Source: SVFI01 sp045588655 (lineage in GTDB: Bacteria > Bacillota > Clostridia > Lachnospirales > Lachnospiraceae). From it: 64,000 bases of DNA. Of this stretch, positions 9,359 through 18,281 are shown one piece after another; the first letter of the stretch is position 1, and each line of letters begins with the position of its first letter. The position numbers were made by a program, and so were the translations under genes. Where the stretch lies: contig JAZNEP010000022.1 of assembly GCA_045588655.1 (NCBI GenBank), positions 248,001 through 312,000 of the forward strand, in the 5' to 3' direction. The notes beneath the pieces were generated by a model. It saw only the letters and a list, made by a program, of their open reading frames with translations, was not told the DNA's origin and made no database searches.

Positions 9359-9748
9359 ATGTTTAATTCCAATGTATTTGATTACGTAAATGTGCTGAAT
9401 AAGGCGTCGGATGCTGCGTGGCTTCGAAATGAAGTGATTTCGCATAATATCGCCAATGTGAGCACTCCAAATTATAAGAGACAGGATGTGGCGTTTGAAG
9501 AGACGTTCCGCCGTGCAATGAGTGAATCGCGCTACATATCGACGGATCAAAAGATTTCGGATTTAAACCTTCGGGCGCTGAGTCCGAAAACATATACAGA
9601 TTACTCCGGATTTTCCTATCGTAAGGATGGTAATAATGTGGATATCGATACGGAAAATGCCAGACTGGCAAGTAATCAGATTAAGTACAATGCTTTGATT
9701 GACAGTACAAATCAAGAGTTTATGAGATTGAATTTGGTCATGAAGTGA
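9359..9748 (+). CDS. flgB: Flagellar proximal rod protein FlgB
   Basis: FlgB is a subunit of the proximal rod, exported by the flagellar type III system. The 129-residue product has the rod-family N-terminal heptad-rich helix with the motif SHNIANVSTPNYKR (about residues 28-41) and a C-terminal helix. I chose the ATG at 9359 because AAAAGGAG ends seven bases before it; an in-frame ATG seven codons upstream has no ribosome binding site. It is the first gene of the long fla/che cluster. Confidence 0.96.
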   Translation: MFNSNVFDYVNVLNKASDAAWLRNEVISHNIANVSTPNYKRQDVAFEETFRRAMSESRYISTDQKISDLNLRALSPKTYTDYSGFSYRKDGNNVDIDTENARLASNQIKYNALIDSTNQEFMRLNLVMK

Positions 9749-9798
9749 TAGATGGTTACCTAACCTAAGATGGGTATGAAACAAGAGGAGGAATGGGC

Positions 9799-10236
9799 AT
9801 GTTTGAATCTTTTGATATTAATGCATCAGGTCTGACCGCGCAGCGTTACAGAATGGATGTCATTTCAGAAAATATAGCGAATGTGGACACGACAAGAACA
9901 CAGGATGGAACACCATATCGTAGAAAATCCGTAATCTTTGAAGAAAAAGGAAACGGCCATAGTTTTTCGAGTGCACTTGCCAAAGCAACAGGCAATTATC
10001 AGGCCGGTGGGGTAAAGGTAGTATCGACATTTGAAGATACATCGACCGATCTGAAAATGGTGTATGATCCGGCGCATCCGGATGCGGATGAAAATGGATA
10101 TGTGTCTTATCCGAATGTGGATGTGGTCACAGAGATGACCAATCTCATTGATGCAACGCGTTCTTATGAGGCAAACGCAACAGCGTTTACTGCCAGTAAG
10201 AATATGGCGGTGAAGGGACTTGAAATGGCAAAATAA
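9799..10236 (+). CDS. flgC: Flagellar proximal rod protein FlgC
   Basis: FlgC forms the rod with FlgB, FlgF and FlgG. The 145 residues begin MFESFDINASGLTAQR and contain the rod signature SENIANVDTT. The C-terminus (VTEMTNLIDATRSYEANATAF) is the second conserved coiled-coil segment. Start at 9799, because AGGAGG ends seven bases upstream; the ATG at 9793 is too close to that site. It lies between flgB and fliE in the conserved order. Confidence 0.96.
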   Translation: MFESFDINASGLTAQRYRMDVISENIANVDTTRTQDGTPYRRKSVIFEEKGNGHSFSSALAKATGNYQAGGVKVVSTFEDTSTDLKMVYDPAHPDADENGYVSYPNVDVVTEMTNLIDATRSYEANATAFTASKNMAVKGLEMAK

Positions 10237-10265
10237 TTGATGTGGGTATAAGTGAGGAATAGAGA

Positions 10266-10583
10266 ATGGATATTAGTTCTTTAAGTAATGTAAGTAGTGG
10301 AGTAATCAGTAACGCGATACAGAGGGATAATACAGGGTATACGGATGCAGGAAGTGATGTGTTTGCATCATTTTTTGATTCGGCAATCAAAAGTCTGAAT
10401 CAGACAAATGCTTATATCTCGGATGCAGAAGATGAAGAGATTAAGCTAGCGCTCGGTGAGACAGAAAATACACATGATTTGACGATCGCGTTGCAGAAAG
10501 CTTCGACAGCGATTCAGTATACGGTAGCTGTGCGGGATAAGTTCCTTGAATCGTACCGTACGATTATGAATATGCAGATTTAA
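10266..10583 (+). CDS. fliE: Flagellar hook-basal body protein FliE
   Basis: FliE joins the MS-ring to the rod and is the first rod-region protein exported. The product has 105 residues. The conserved C-terminal half (HDLTIALQKASTAIQYTVAVRDKFLESYRTIMNMQI region) with the ending YRTIMNMQI is diagnostic. It has a modest Shine-Dalgarno (GAGGAA). It sits between flgC and fliF as in most flagellar operons. Confidence 0.95.
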   Translation: MDISSLSNVSSGVISNAIQRDNTGYTDAGSDVFASFFDSAIKSLNQTNAYISDAEDEEIKLALGETENTHDLTIALQKASTAIQYTVAVRDKFLESYRTIMNMQI

Positions 10584-10607
10584 TGAACAGGAAAGTGGGA
10601 GAAAGAA

Positions 10608-12212
10608 ATGTTGGACAGATTGAAAGAAATTCCGGCTAAGCTACTGGAATGGTGGAATAAATTTAGTCCGAAGCAAAAGACGATTATTGTCTGTGCTGCT
10701 GCAGGGGTGTTATTAGCAGTGGGCGTGGTAGGTTATATACTGACCAGACCGCAGTATACCGTCATTAAAAGATGTGAGACAGTAAAAGAAGCAGCCAAAG
10801 TAATGGAACTTTTGGATGCAAATGATATTACATATTTAAAATCGGAGGATACGTTGACGATATCGGTGTTAAAAGCGCAGGTGAGTGATGTAACCCTGCT
10901 ACTTGGATCGAACGATATTTCGACGGAAGATTATGATTCATTGGAACAGGTAACCGCAGGCGGTTTTTCGACGACAGAATCGGACAAGCAGAAACGATAT
11001 GTATTGTACAAAGAAACCAAGATGGAATCCGATCTTGAGAGTAATGAGTATGTAGAGAACGCGCATGTAACGCTTCTTGTACCGGAAGATGACGGAACTC
11101 TGATTAGTCAGAATCTTGCATCCTCTGCATCAGTAGTGCTGGAGCTTGAGGGGGAAATGCCGCAGGAAGTTGCGACATCCCTTGCGCATTTTATAGCGAC
11201 TGCACTTGGTAATCCAAACACAGATAATGTTACCATTATAGATACGGAAGGTAATCTGCTCTTTTCCGGTGAAACCTATGCAGCGGGCACAGGAAAGGTA
11301 AGTACGCAGTTTGCGGTGAAACAGGAAGCAGAAAATATTGTAAAGCAGGAAGTGAAAAGTGTACTCCTTGGAACGAATCTGTATGACAACGTAGAGGTAG
11401 CAAGCAATCTTGCGTTGGATTTTTCGTCTTACAAGCGTACAGATCACGAGTATTCGGTAGCAGAAGGTTTATCGCAGGGATATCTTGCATCGGAAAATCT
11501 GTATAGTTCAGAAAATGAAAGCGGAGTCGGTGGCGAGCCGGGAACGGGAAGCAATGGTGAAGATGGTGCTACTTATGTGATTCAGGACGGAGATGGAAGT
11601 ACCTCGACCGTGACGGAGGAGGAGAGAAAATATCTTCCAAATGAATCCGTGACAGAAACTAACACACCGGCCGGGCTGATTATTTATGATGAGTCTTCAA
11701 TTTCTGTGACGGCAAAGAAATTAAAACTGTTTAAAGAAGAAGATGTGGAAGAACAGGGTTTGCTGGCCAGCATGAGCTGGGAAGAATTTAAAGCGGCAAA
11801 CGGTGAACAGGTCAAGCTGGAAGTGGACGAGGATATGTTTGGCATTGTTCATACAGCAACCGGTATTTCTACGGAAAATATATCCATTGTAGCATATGAA
11901 GTACCGGTATTTTTGGACAAAGAGAAGTCGGGAATCAGTGGCACGGATATCGTACAGATTCTTTTGATTATTGCGATTCTTTCGGTGCTTGCATTTGTCG
12001 TAATACGCAGCATGCGTTCTCTGAAGGAAGAGGATACGGAGGAGGAGCTGGCAGTGGAAAATCTGCTTCAGTCAACACCGGATGAGGTTCTCGAAGATAT
12101 TAATTTGGATGATAAATCAGAAGCAAGAAAGCTGATTGAAAAAATTGTGGATGAAAATCCGGAGGCAGTGGCAAACCTGCTTCGCAACTGGCTCACAGAA
12201 GATTGGGGGTAA
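10608..12212 (+). CDS. fliF: Flagellar MS-ring protein FliF
   Basis: FliF builds the MS-ring in the cytoplasmic membrane, the base on which the motor and export gate assemble. The 534 residues show transmembrane helix 1 at about 25-45, the ring-building domains and an acidic, Gly-rich insert near 300-330. Transmembrane helix 2 lies at about 445-468 (IVQILLIIAILSVLAFVVI). The cytoplasmic tail, ending in LLRNWLTEDWG, is the FliG-binding segment. It is followed after six bases by fliG. Confidence 0.97.
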   Translation: MLDRLKEIPAKLLEWWNKFSPKQKTIIVCAAAGVLLAVGVVGYILTRPQYTVIKRCETVKEAAKVMELLDANDITYLKSEDTLTISVLKAQVSDVTLLLGSNDISTEDYDSLEQVTAGGFSTTESDKQKRYVLYKETKMESDLESNEYVENAHVTLLVPEDDGTLISQNLASSASVVLELEGEMPQEVATSLAHFIATALGNPNTDNVTIIDTEGNLLFSGETYAAGTGKVSTQFAVKQEAENIVKQEVKSVLLGTNLYDNVEVASNLALDFSSYKRTDHEYSVAEGLSQGYLASENLYSSENESGVGGEPGTGSNGEDGATYVIQDGDGSTSTVTEEERKYLPNESVTETNTPAGLIIYDESSISVTAKKLKLFKEEDVEEQGLLASMSWEEFKAANGEQVKLEVDEDMFGIVHTATGISTENISIVAYEVPVFLDKEKSGISGTDIVQILLIIAILSVLAFVVIRSMRSLKEEDTEEELAVENLLQSTPDEVLEDINLDDKSEARKLIEKIVDENPEAVANLLRNWLTEDWG

Positions 12213-12218
12213 GAAAGA

Positions 12219-13235
12219 ATGGCCCGTTATGCAGATACAAATTATACAGGGATTCAAAAAGCGGCAATTCTTTTGATTGCTTTGGGACCGGAAAAATCTG
12301 CGCAGGTGTTTAAACATTTAAAGGAAGAAGAGATAGAGGAACTCACGCTCGAGATTGCAAATACCAAGAGTATTACAACCCAGGTGAAAGAGGATGTAAT
12401 TAATGAGTTTTATGAGATATGTCTTGCTCAGCAGTACATTGCAGAAGGCGGTATCGGTTATGCCAAAGAGCTTTTGGAAGGTGCACTTGGACCGGAGAAA
12501 GCAATGGAGGTAATCGGAAGATTGACTGCTTCATTACAGGTAAAACCGTTCGAGTTTGTTCGTAAAGCAGATGCATCGCAGCTTCTTAACTTTATTCAGG
12601 ATGAGCATCCGCAGACAATTGCGCTCATTTTGTCTTATTTATCCGCGCAGCAGGCGGCGCAGATTATTGCAGCGCTGTTGCCTGATCGTCAGGCGGATGT
12701 GGCTAGGCGTATTGCAACAATGGATCGCACCAGCCCGGATGTAATCAAGGAAGTGGAGCGTGTGCTTGAAACTAAGTTATCTTCGCTTGTAAATCAGGAA
12801 TACAATGTCATCGGTGGTGTCGATGCAGTGGTTGAAATTTTAAATACGGTAGACCGTGGAACAGAAAAACATATCATGGAGACCCTCGAAATCGAGGAAC
12901 CGGAATTGGCAGACGAAATCCGCAAAAAGATGTTCGTATTCGAAGATATTTTGCTGCTTGATGACCGTGCGATTCAGAGAGTGCTTCGTGATGTTGAAAA
13001 TTCAGATCTTGCGATTGCGCTTAAGGGTGCAAATGAACAGGTACAGAATGCAATCTTTAATAACCTTTCAAAACGTCTGGCAGCTATGATCAGAGAGGAT
13101 ATGGAATTTATGGGTCCTGTCCGTATGAAAGATGTGGAAGAAGCGCAGCAGAAGATTGTAAATATTATACGTAAATTAGAAGATTCGGCAGAAATCGTTA
13201 TCTCCAGAGGCGGAGGTGATGAGATCGTTGTCTAA
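12219..13235 (+). CDS. fliG: Flagellar motor switch protein FliG
   Basis: FliG is the rotor protein that meets MotA and transmits torque. The 338 residues contain the N-terminal FliF-binding domain (QKAAILLIALG), the middle domain with the EHPQTIALIL motif (about residues 128-137), and the C-terminal torque domain. That domain carries the charged helix FEDILLLDDRAIQRVLRDVE (about 246-265). Its 3' end overlaps fliH, and the stretch encoding its Gly-rich tail also holds the fliH ribosome binding site. Confidence 0.97.
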   Translation: MARYADTNYTGIQKAAILLIALGPEKSAQVFKHLKEEEIEELTLEIANTKSITTQVKEDVINEFYEICLAQQYIAEGGIGYAKELLEGALGPEKAMEVIGRLTASLQVKPFEFVRKADASQLLNFIQDEHPQTIALILSYLSAQQAAQIIAALLPDRQADVARRIATMDRTSPDVIKEVERVLETKLSSLVNQEYNVIGGVDAVVEILNTVDRGTEKHIMETLEIEEPELADEIRKKMFVFEDILLLDDRAIQRVLRDVENSDLAIALKGANEQVQNAIFNNLSKRLAAMIREDMEFMGPVRMKDVEEAQQKIVNIIRKLEDSAEIVISRGGGDEIVV

Positions 13236-14106
13236 GCTGAATTTGTACAAATCCGGATGGGTTATGATGCATCCGGAAGAGGTCAGAGTAATTGATTCGA
13301 ATAAAAAAATCGAAGAAAAATTAATGGAGTCGCATCCTGCAGAGTGTGAAGCAGAAAAGATGATGTTTGATTCATTGGAACAAATGGATGAAGAAGTGCA
13401 ACAGAGTGATGCGATTCAGATGCTGTTTGAGGAAGGTATCGAAGCAGAGCAGATTCAGGTTCCATACGAGGAGAATCCGCAAATCCGAGAGATGTCCATG
13501 CAGGCGGAAGAGATTATTGCACGTGCAAATGCGCAGGCGGAGGAGATTTTACAGCAGGCGAGGATATTAGCAGAGCAAGAAACCAAACAATCCTATGAGA
13601 GGGCAGTTGCGCAAGGGATGCAGGATGGATACCAGCAAGGGGCCAGAAAAGCAGAACAGGAAGCAGAAGCGATTCGTATGGAGTATGCTGCAAAGGAAAG
13701 CGAGTTAAAAAGACAGTACAAAGAGATGATGGACGAGCTGGAACCGCATCTGATTGATACGCTGACCGGGATTTACGAGCATGTGTTTCATGTGGAATTA
13801 TCACAGCATCGAGGCATTTTAAAGCGTTTGATTGCAAATACGCTTCGCAGCGTGCAGTTGAGTGATCATTATCTGATTCATGTATCGGAGACGGATTACT
13901 CTTATGTGGGTATGCAGAAAGCACAGATTATAGAGGAAAGCTGTATCAAAAATGCACAGCTTGAGATTGTGGAAGATAAGACGCTGGCAAAGAATGAGTG
14001 TCTGATCGAGACGGAAGACGGAATATATGATTGTAGTCTTTCGGTGCAGCTGACAGAGCTGAAAAGAAAACTTCAGCTGCTTTCATATACCGGTAAAAAG
14101 GAGTAG
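13228..14106 (+). CDS. fliH: Flagellar export ATPase stator protein FliH
   Basis: FliH holds the FliI ATPase at the export gate and controls it. The product is Glu/Gln/Ala-rich with a long coiled coil (about residues 75-175, repeated AEEI and QAEE motifs) and the conserved C-terminal domain. The start is uncertain: GTG 13216 and ATG 13219 overlap or touch the GGAGG at 13212-13216, while TTG 13228 lies 11 bases after it and gives the family-like start MSKLNLYKSGWV. It overlaps fliG by eight bases with the chosen start. Confidence 0.9.
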   Translation: MSKLNLYKSGWVMMHPEEVRVIDSNKKIEEKLMESHPAECEAEKMMFDSLEQMDEEVQQSDAIQMLFEEGIEAEQIQVPYEENPQIREMSMQAEEIIARANAQAEEILQQARILAEQETKQSYERAVAQGMQDGYQQGARKAEQEAEAIRMEYAAKESELKRQYKEMMDELEPHLIDTLTGIYEHVFHVELSQHRGILKRLIANTLRSVQLSDHYLIHVSETDYSYVGMQKAQIIEESCIKNAQLEIVEDKTLAKNECLIETEDGIYDCSLSVQLTELKRKLQLLSYTGKKE

Positions 14107-14112
14107 GCTGTT

Positions 14113-15420
14113 TTGGGGTATTTGGGTAAGTATGAACAACTAAAAGAAGAAGTTTTTTTTAAAAGGCTCGGTAAGATAGTAAATGTGGTAGGATTGACGA
14201 TTGAGTCGTCGGGACCGGATGCCAGATTAGGAGATTTGTGTCGTGTATACAAAAAAGGACGTAGTGGCGAGTATATCACTGCAGAGGTGGTAGGATTTAA
14301 AGATCGCCATACGATTCTTATGCCCTATGAGATAACCGATGGAATAGGCGGAGGGTGTGTAGTTGAAAATGAAGGGTATCCGCTGATGGTGAAAGTGGGA
14401 CCACAGTTATTAGGTAAGACGCTCGACGGACTCGGGCGTCTTTCAGACGAAACGATTTTATTAGGTGCCCAGGAATATCCTGTGGAGGCGCCGCCGCCGG
14501 ACCCGATGAAGAGGGAGATTATTGATGAGGTGCTTCCACTTGGTGTGAAAGCGGTAGATGGTCTGATTACGGTTGGAAAAGGGCAGCGTATCGGTATTTT
14601 TGCAGGATCCGGTGTTGGAAAATCGACACTCATGGGTATGTTTGCACGAAATACAAAGGCGGACATCAATGTCATTGCCCTGATTGGAGAACGTGGAAGA
14701 GAAGTGCGCGAGTTTATTGAGCGTGACCTTGGAGAAGAAGGTATGAAACGTTCGATTGTGATTGTGGCAACATCCGACAAACCGGCGCTGGAGAGAAATA
14801 AAGCAGCCAAGACGGCGACGGCAATTGCGGAGTATTTCCGTGACAAAGGAAATGATGTGTTGCTGATGATGGATTCTCTGACTCGTTTTTCGATGGCACA
14901 GAGAGAAATCGGATTAGCCAGTGGTGAGCCGCCGGTAACAAGAGGATATCCTCCGAGTGTATATTCGGAGATGCCAAAGCTGTTGGAGCGTGCGGGACGA
15001 TCAGAAAAGGGCTCTATTACAGGACTGTATACCGTTCTTGTGGATGGCGATGACTTTAATGAGCCAATTACGGATACGGCCAGAAGTATTTTGGATGGAC
15101 ATATTATGCTCAACCGCAAGCTTGCACATAAAAATCATTATCCGGCAATTGATGTGCTTCAGAGTATTTCGCGATGTATGAGTCAGATTGCGGACAAAGA
15201 ACACAAAAAAGTGGCAGGTAAGCTGAAAAATGTGATGGCTACATACAATGAAGCGGAGGATTTGATTAATATAGGTGCATACAAAAAGGGGAGTAATCCG
15301 GGTATTGATCATGCGATGGAGAAAATAGGTGCTGTAAATGAATTTTTGACACAGCAGACAGATGAAAAATATGATTTTGCACAGGAAGTTGAAATGATGA
15401 AACAGATTTTTGAAGAGTAG
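14113..15420 (+). CDS. fliI: Flagellum-specific ATPase FliI
   Basis: FliI is the F1-beta-like ATPase that unfolds and delivers substrates to the flagellar export gate. The 435 residues show Walker A GSGVGKST (about 164-171), Walker B VLLMMDSLTR, and the QREIGLASGEPP motif shared by type III secretion ATPases. Translation starts at TTG, ten bases after AAGGAG; no better start is available. It is flanked by fliH and fliJ, its binding partners. Confidence 0.97.
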   Translation: MGYLGKYEQLKEEVFFKRLGKIVNVVGLTIESSGPDARLGDLCRVYKKGRSGEYITAEVVGFKDRHTILMPYEITDGIGGGCVVENEGYPLMVKVGPQLLGKTLDGLGRLSDETILLGAQEYPVEAPPPDPMKREIIDEVLPLGVKAVDGLITVGKGQRIGIFAGSGVGKSTLMGMFARNTKADINVIALIGERGREVREFIERDLGEEGMKRSIVIVATSDKPALERNKAAKTATAIAEYFRDKGNDVLLMMDSLTRFSMAQREIGLASGEPPVTRGYPPSVYSEMPKLLERAGRSEKGSITGLYTVLVDGDDFNEPITDTARSILDGHIMLNRKLAHKNHYPAIDVLQSISRCMSQIADKEHKKVAGKLKNVMATYNEAEDLINIGAYKKGSNPGIDHAMEKIGAVNEFLTQQTDEKYDFAQEVEMMKQIFEE

Positions 15421-15437
15421 TCGGTTGGTGAGTATAT

Positions 15438-15881
15438 ATGGCAAAGTTTCAATATCGGATGCAGAATATCTTAAATATTAAAGAAAAGCTGGAAATACAG
15501 GCAAGAAATGAGTTTGCGGCTGCAAATATAGAGCTGGAACAGGAAAAGGAACGTCTGGCTGGGATGATTGCCTATCAGCAGGAGCTGGAACAGGAAGGCA
15601 TACGTCTTCGTTTGGAGGATAGCCTATGTATCAAGGATATCACAGATAACAAACTGTCGGTGGAGCTGCAAAAAGAAAAGATGCGGCAACAGGCACTTAG
15701 GATACATGCGGCTGAGAAGAAAGTAGAACAAAAGAAAGAGATTATGGTTGAACTGATGCAGGAGAGAAAAACGCATGAAATTTTAAAAGAGAATGCGTTT
15801 GAAGAGTTTCTCAGGGAAGAAAAGGCAGCAGAGAGCAAACAGATTGACCAGTTGACCAGTTATACCTACGGACAGAAATAA
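15438..15881 (+). CDS. fliJ: Flagellar export chaperone FliJ
   Basis: FliJ is the gamma-subunit-like stalk of the FliI ring and a chaperone escort. The 147-residue protein is nearly all charged coiled coil, starts with the typical FxYRMQNILNIKEKLE pattern and has high Glu, Lys and Gln. Identification depends on that opening and on its place between fliI and the ylxF-like gene. Confidence 0.9.
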   Translation: MAKFQYRMQNILNIKEKLEIQARNEFAAANIELEQEKERLAGMIAYQQELEQEGIRLRLEDSLCIKDITDNKLSVELQKEKMRQQALRIHAAEKKVEQKKEIMVELMQERKTHEILKENAFEEFLREEKAAESKQIDQLTSYTYGQK

Positions 15882-15901
15882 ACCGAAAGGAAGGTGATAC
15901 G

Positions 15902-16771
15902 GTGGCGCAGGAACTAATGAATCTGAATTCGGATGTAAAAGCGGATAAAAAAAGATTAAAAGAAGAAAAGAAGAAATTAAAGCAACAGCAGAAGCAGCAA
16001 AAGAAAGAGACGAAGGCGCGTGCAAAGGAACTGGCTTTGGAGGAAGCGCAGCTGGCAGATGACTCAGAAGGGAGTCCGGTTTCGGTAGCGCTTGTCACTA
16101 CGATTATTGTGATTGTTTGGATTGCGATTATCTGCCTGCTGATTAAGTTGGATGTGATGGGATTTGGAACCAATGTGATGACTCCGCTGTTAAAAAACGT
16201 TCCGGTGCTTAACAAGATATTGCCGGAGCCGGAAACAACGGCTGACGAGGAAGGGTACGAAGGATATGCAACGATTCAAGATGCAGTCAATCGGATTAAG
16301 GAGCTCGAACTGCAGTTGGATGCTGCCAATATTGCAAGTGGAACAAGTGATACTGCTATGCAGAAGATGGAAGCAGAGATTGAGCGTTTAAAAACATTTG
16401 AAAATAATCAGCTGGAATTTCAGAAAATAAAAAATGAGTTTTATGAAGAAGTGGTGTACGCGGAGAATGGTCCGGGAGCAGAAGAATATGCCAGATACTA
16501 TGAAACGATGGATCCTTCCACGGCAGAAGTTCTTTATAAAGAGGTGATACGTGAACAGCAGGAAAGCAAGGAAATAGAGGATTATGCTGCGGCGTATTCT
16601 GAGATGAAACCCAAAGAAGCGGCTGCGATTTTTGAAGCGATGACAGATAATTTGGATTTGGTAGCCAGAATTTTAAGTGTTATGACAGCAGAAGATCGAG
16701 GTGCGATTTTGGGAGTGATGGATCCCGTGGTTGCTGCAAAAATCACAAAAATAATGGATCCGAAAACTTAA
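15902..16771 (+). CDS. ylxF: MotE/YlxF-like membrane protein of the flagellar operon
   Basis: The 289-residue protein starts at GTG with AAGGAAGGTGAT upstream. Residues 10-50 are a Lys/Gln-rich cytoplasmic coiled coil and 58-82 one membrane helix. Next come an extracytoplasmic coiled coil and a C-terminal MgtE-N/MotE-like domain (YYETMDPSTAEVLY, YSEMKPKEAAAIFEAM, GVMDPVVAAKITKIMDP). Proteins of this kind lie between fliJ and fliK in B. subtilis (YlxF). The related MotE chaperones the MotC stator protein in alphaproteobacteria. The exact role in Firmicutes is unsettled. Confidence 0.85.
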   Translation: MAQELMNLNSDVKADKKRLKEEKKKLKQQQKQQKKETKARAKELALEEAQLADDSEGSPVSVALVTTIIVIVWIAIICLLIKLDVMGFGTNVMTPLLKNVPVLNKILPEPETTADEEGYEGYATIQDAVNRIKELELQLDAANIASGTSDTAMQKMEAEIERLKTFENNQLEFQKIKNEFYEEVVYAENGPGAEEYARYYETMDPSTAEVLYKEVIREQQESKEIEDYAAAYSEMKPKEAAAIFEAMTDNLDLVARILSVMTAEDRGAILGVMDPVVAAKITKIMDPKT

Positions 16772-16795
16772 GTTTTTTAGAAAAATATCCGATAA
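16769..16795 (+). promoter_or_regulatory. Putative sigma-28/SigD promoter before fliK
   Basis: TAAG (16769-16772), a 15-base spacer, then TCCGATAA (16788-16795), one mismatch from the GCCGATAA consensus. The -35 overlaps the TAA stop of the preceding gene. The predicted start of transcription (about 16802) lies about 37 bases before fliK. Confidence 0.6.
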
Positions 16796-16796
16796 A

Positions 16797-16828
16797 CTTT
16801 CTGAGGATTATTAGAATCTTTCAGAAAG
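16797..16828 (+). promoter_or_regulatory. Hairpin covering part of the fliK ribosome binding site
   Basis: CTTTCTGA (16797-16804) pairs with TCAGAAAG (16821-16828), and an inner GATT/AATC adds four pairs. The right arm takes in the first bases of the AAAGGAGG ribosome binding site of fliK. It could form only in mRNA read through from upstream, since transcripts from the sigma-28 site would begin inside the left arm. Confidence 0.4.
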
Positions 16829-16838
16829 GAGGAACGAT

Positions 16839-18266
16839 ATGACAAGTGCACCAATTATGGAAATGCAAGGGACTGGATTTGTAACCTCAGCAAATACAGT
16901 GAAGTCAAATGTGAACGGTACGGCAGTACAGTTTTCCGATGCGATGCAGTTTGCGCAGGCCGGACAGCAGGATGCAGGTCAGGAGAGCATACGGACGTCG
17001 GAAGCGAAGGTGCATGCCGAAAAAAATGCAGCACAACATACCGGACGCAAAGAAATCCGCGAAGTGGATCAGGCTGAGAACAAAGAGGAAATTGCCGGCG
17101 AGGACATAGCGGACAAAGTAACATCAAAGGAAGAGTCTGTGATAAAAGAAATTGCCAAAGAACTTGGTGTTTCGGAAGAAGAAGTTAGAGAAGCGATGGA
17201 AGCTCTGGGATTTGGAGTGCTGGATCTTCTGACACAAGGAAATATGGTGACTTTGGTGGCGGATTTGACAGGAATGCAGACTGTGGATGTTCTTACAGAT
17301 GGTAATTTATTTGCACAGATTACGGAACTGACGCAAAATGTGGAAAATGAATTGCAGTCGTTGGCCGACAGTCTTGGAATGAGCATGGAGCAGTTGCAGG
17401 AGATGGTAGATCAGCAGCTTAGGACGATGCAGGAGACGGAATTGATAGCAGACACCGCTCAAGTACAGGAGGTACAGACGGAAATGGAGCCGGTGCTTGC
17501 GTCGGAGACCATACAGGAAGAAATGACAGAGGAAATTCGAGATTGGAAGGAAGAAGGACCGAAAGTCACAAATGAGGACGCCGTAGAAACAGTAGAGGAT
17601 GATATCACAGTAGAGAATCAAGTGGCGGATGTCGCAGGTTCAAAAGAAGGCGGCGATGAATTGATGGATCGAAATCAGGAAGAGGAATCGGCGCTGATGC
17701 AAGGTGGACAGATGACGCGTCAAACAGTTTCCGGTGATGCCAATCTCATGGGGCGCGTTGTGACAGATAGAATTTTTGAGGGACAGATGGATCTGGAGCA
17801 GACAAGAGAATTGATTCATCAGATTTCAGATTATGTCAGAGTTCATTATACAGAAAAAGTTTCTGCGATGGAAATACAGCTCAATCCGGAGAGTCTCGGG
17901 ACGGTAAATCTTCAGGTAATAACCAACGATGGAGTGGTTAGCGCACGGATGAGTGTACAGGATGAGGCGGTTCGCGCGGCATTGGAAAGCCAAGTGATGC
18001 AACTTCGTGAGTCATTGCAGGCGCAGGGATTGAAGATTGACGCGGTTGAGGTGGCAGTTGCAACTCACGAGTTTGAACAGAACTTAGACCAGCATGGAAA
18101 ACATGCAGAGGATGAAGCTGCAAGAGGAAAAAAGAGTAGCAGAAAAATGATTGATTTGAATGATCCGGCGCAAGATGAACTGGATGTGGAAGAAATGTCG
18201 GATGCTGAGCGTTTGCAGATTGAAATGATGCGAATGGGTGGTAACCGAATGAATTTCCAAGTATAA
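16839..18266 (+). CDS. fliK: Flagellar hook-length control protein FliK
   Basis: FliK is exported during hook growth and switches FlhB to filament substrates when the hook is long enough. The 475 residues divide into a long, acidic, low-complexity ruler (about 1-325, many Glu/Gln/Val) and the conserved C-terminal Flg_hook domain (about 340-420). That domain carries MEIQLNPESLGTVNLQV and ARMSVQDEAVRAALE. A strong AAAGGAGG precedes the ATG. It has its own candidate sigma-28 promoter and a possible translation-control hairpin. Confidence 0.93.
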   Translation: MTSAPIMEMQGTGFVTSANTVKSNVNGTAVQFSDAMQFAQAGQQDAGQESIRTSEAKVHAEKNAAQHTGRKEIREVDQAENKEEIAGEDIADKVTSKEESVIKEIAKELGVSEEEVREAMEALGFGVLDLLTQGNMVTLVADLTGMQTVDVLTDGNLFAQITELTQNVENELQSLADSLGMSMEQLQEMVDQQLRTMQETELIADTAQVQEVQTEMEPVLASETIQEEMTEEIRDWKEEGPKVTNEDAVETVEDDITVENQVADVAGSKEGGDELMDRNQEEESALMQGGQMTRQTVSGDANLMGRVVTDRIFEGQMDLEQTRELIHQISDYVRVHYTEKVSAMEIQLNPESLGTVNLQVITNDGVVSARMSVQDEAVRAALESQVMQLRESLQAQGLKIDAVEVAVATHEFEQNLDQHGKHAEDEAARGKKSSRKMIDLNDPAQDELDVEEMSDAERLQIEMMRMGGNRMNFQV

Positions 18267-18281
18267 AAAGGAGGAATGACA

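Noticed and set aside
13216..13227. GTG or ATG starts of fliH at 13216/13219
   Set aside because: They overlap or touch the GGAGG; the TTG at 13228 has workable spacing and a more family-like N-terminus, though certainty is limited.
14325..15119. 264-codon minus-strand frame within fliI
   Set aside because: It mirrors the conserved fliI coding sequence and is Ser/Pro-rich without any recognisable motif.
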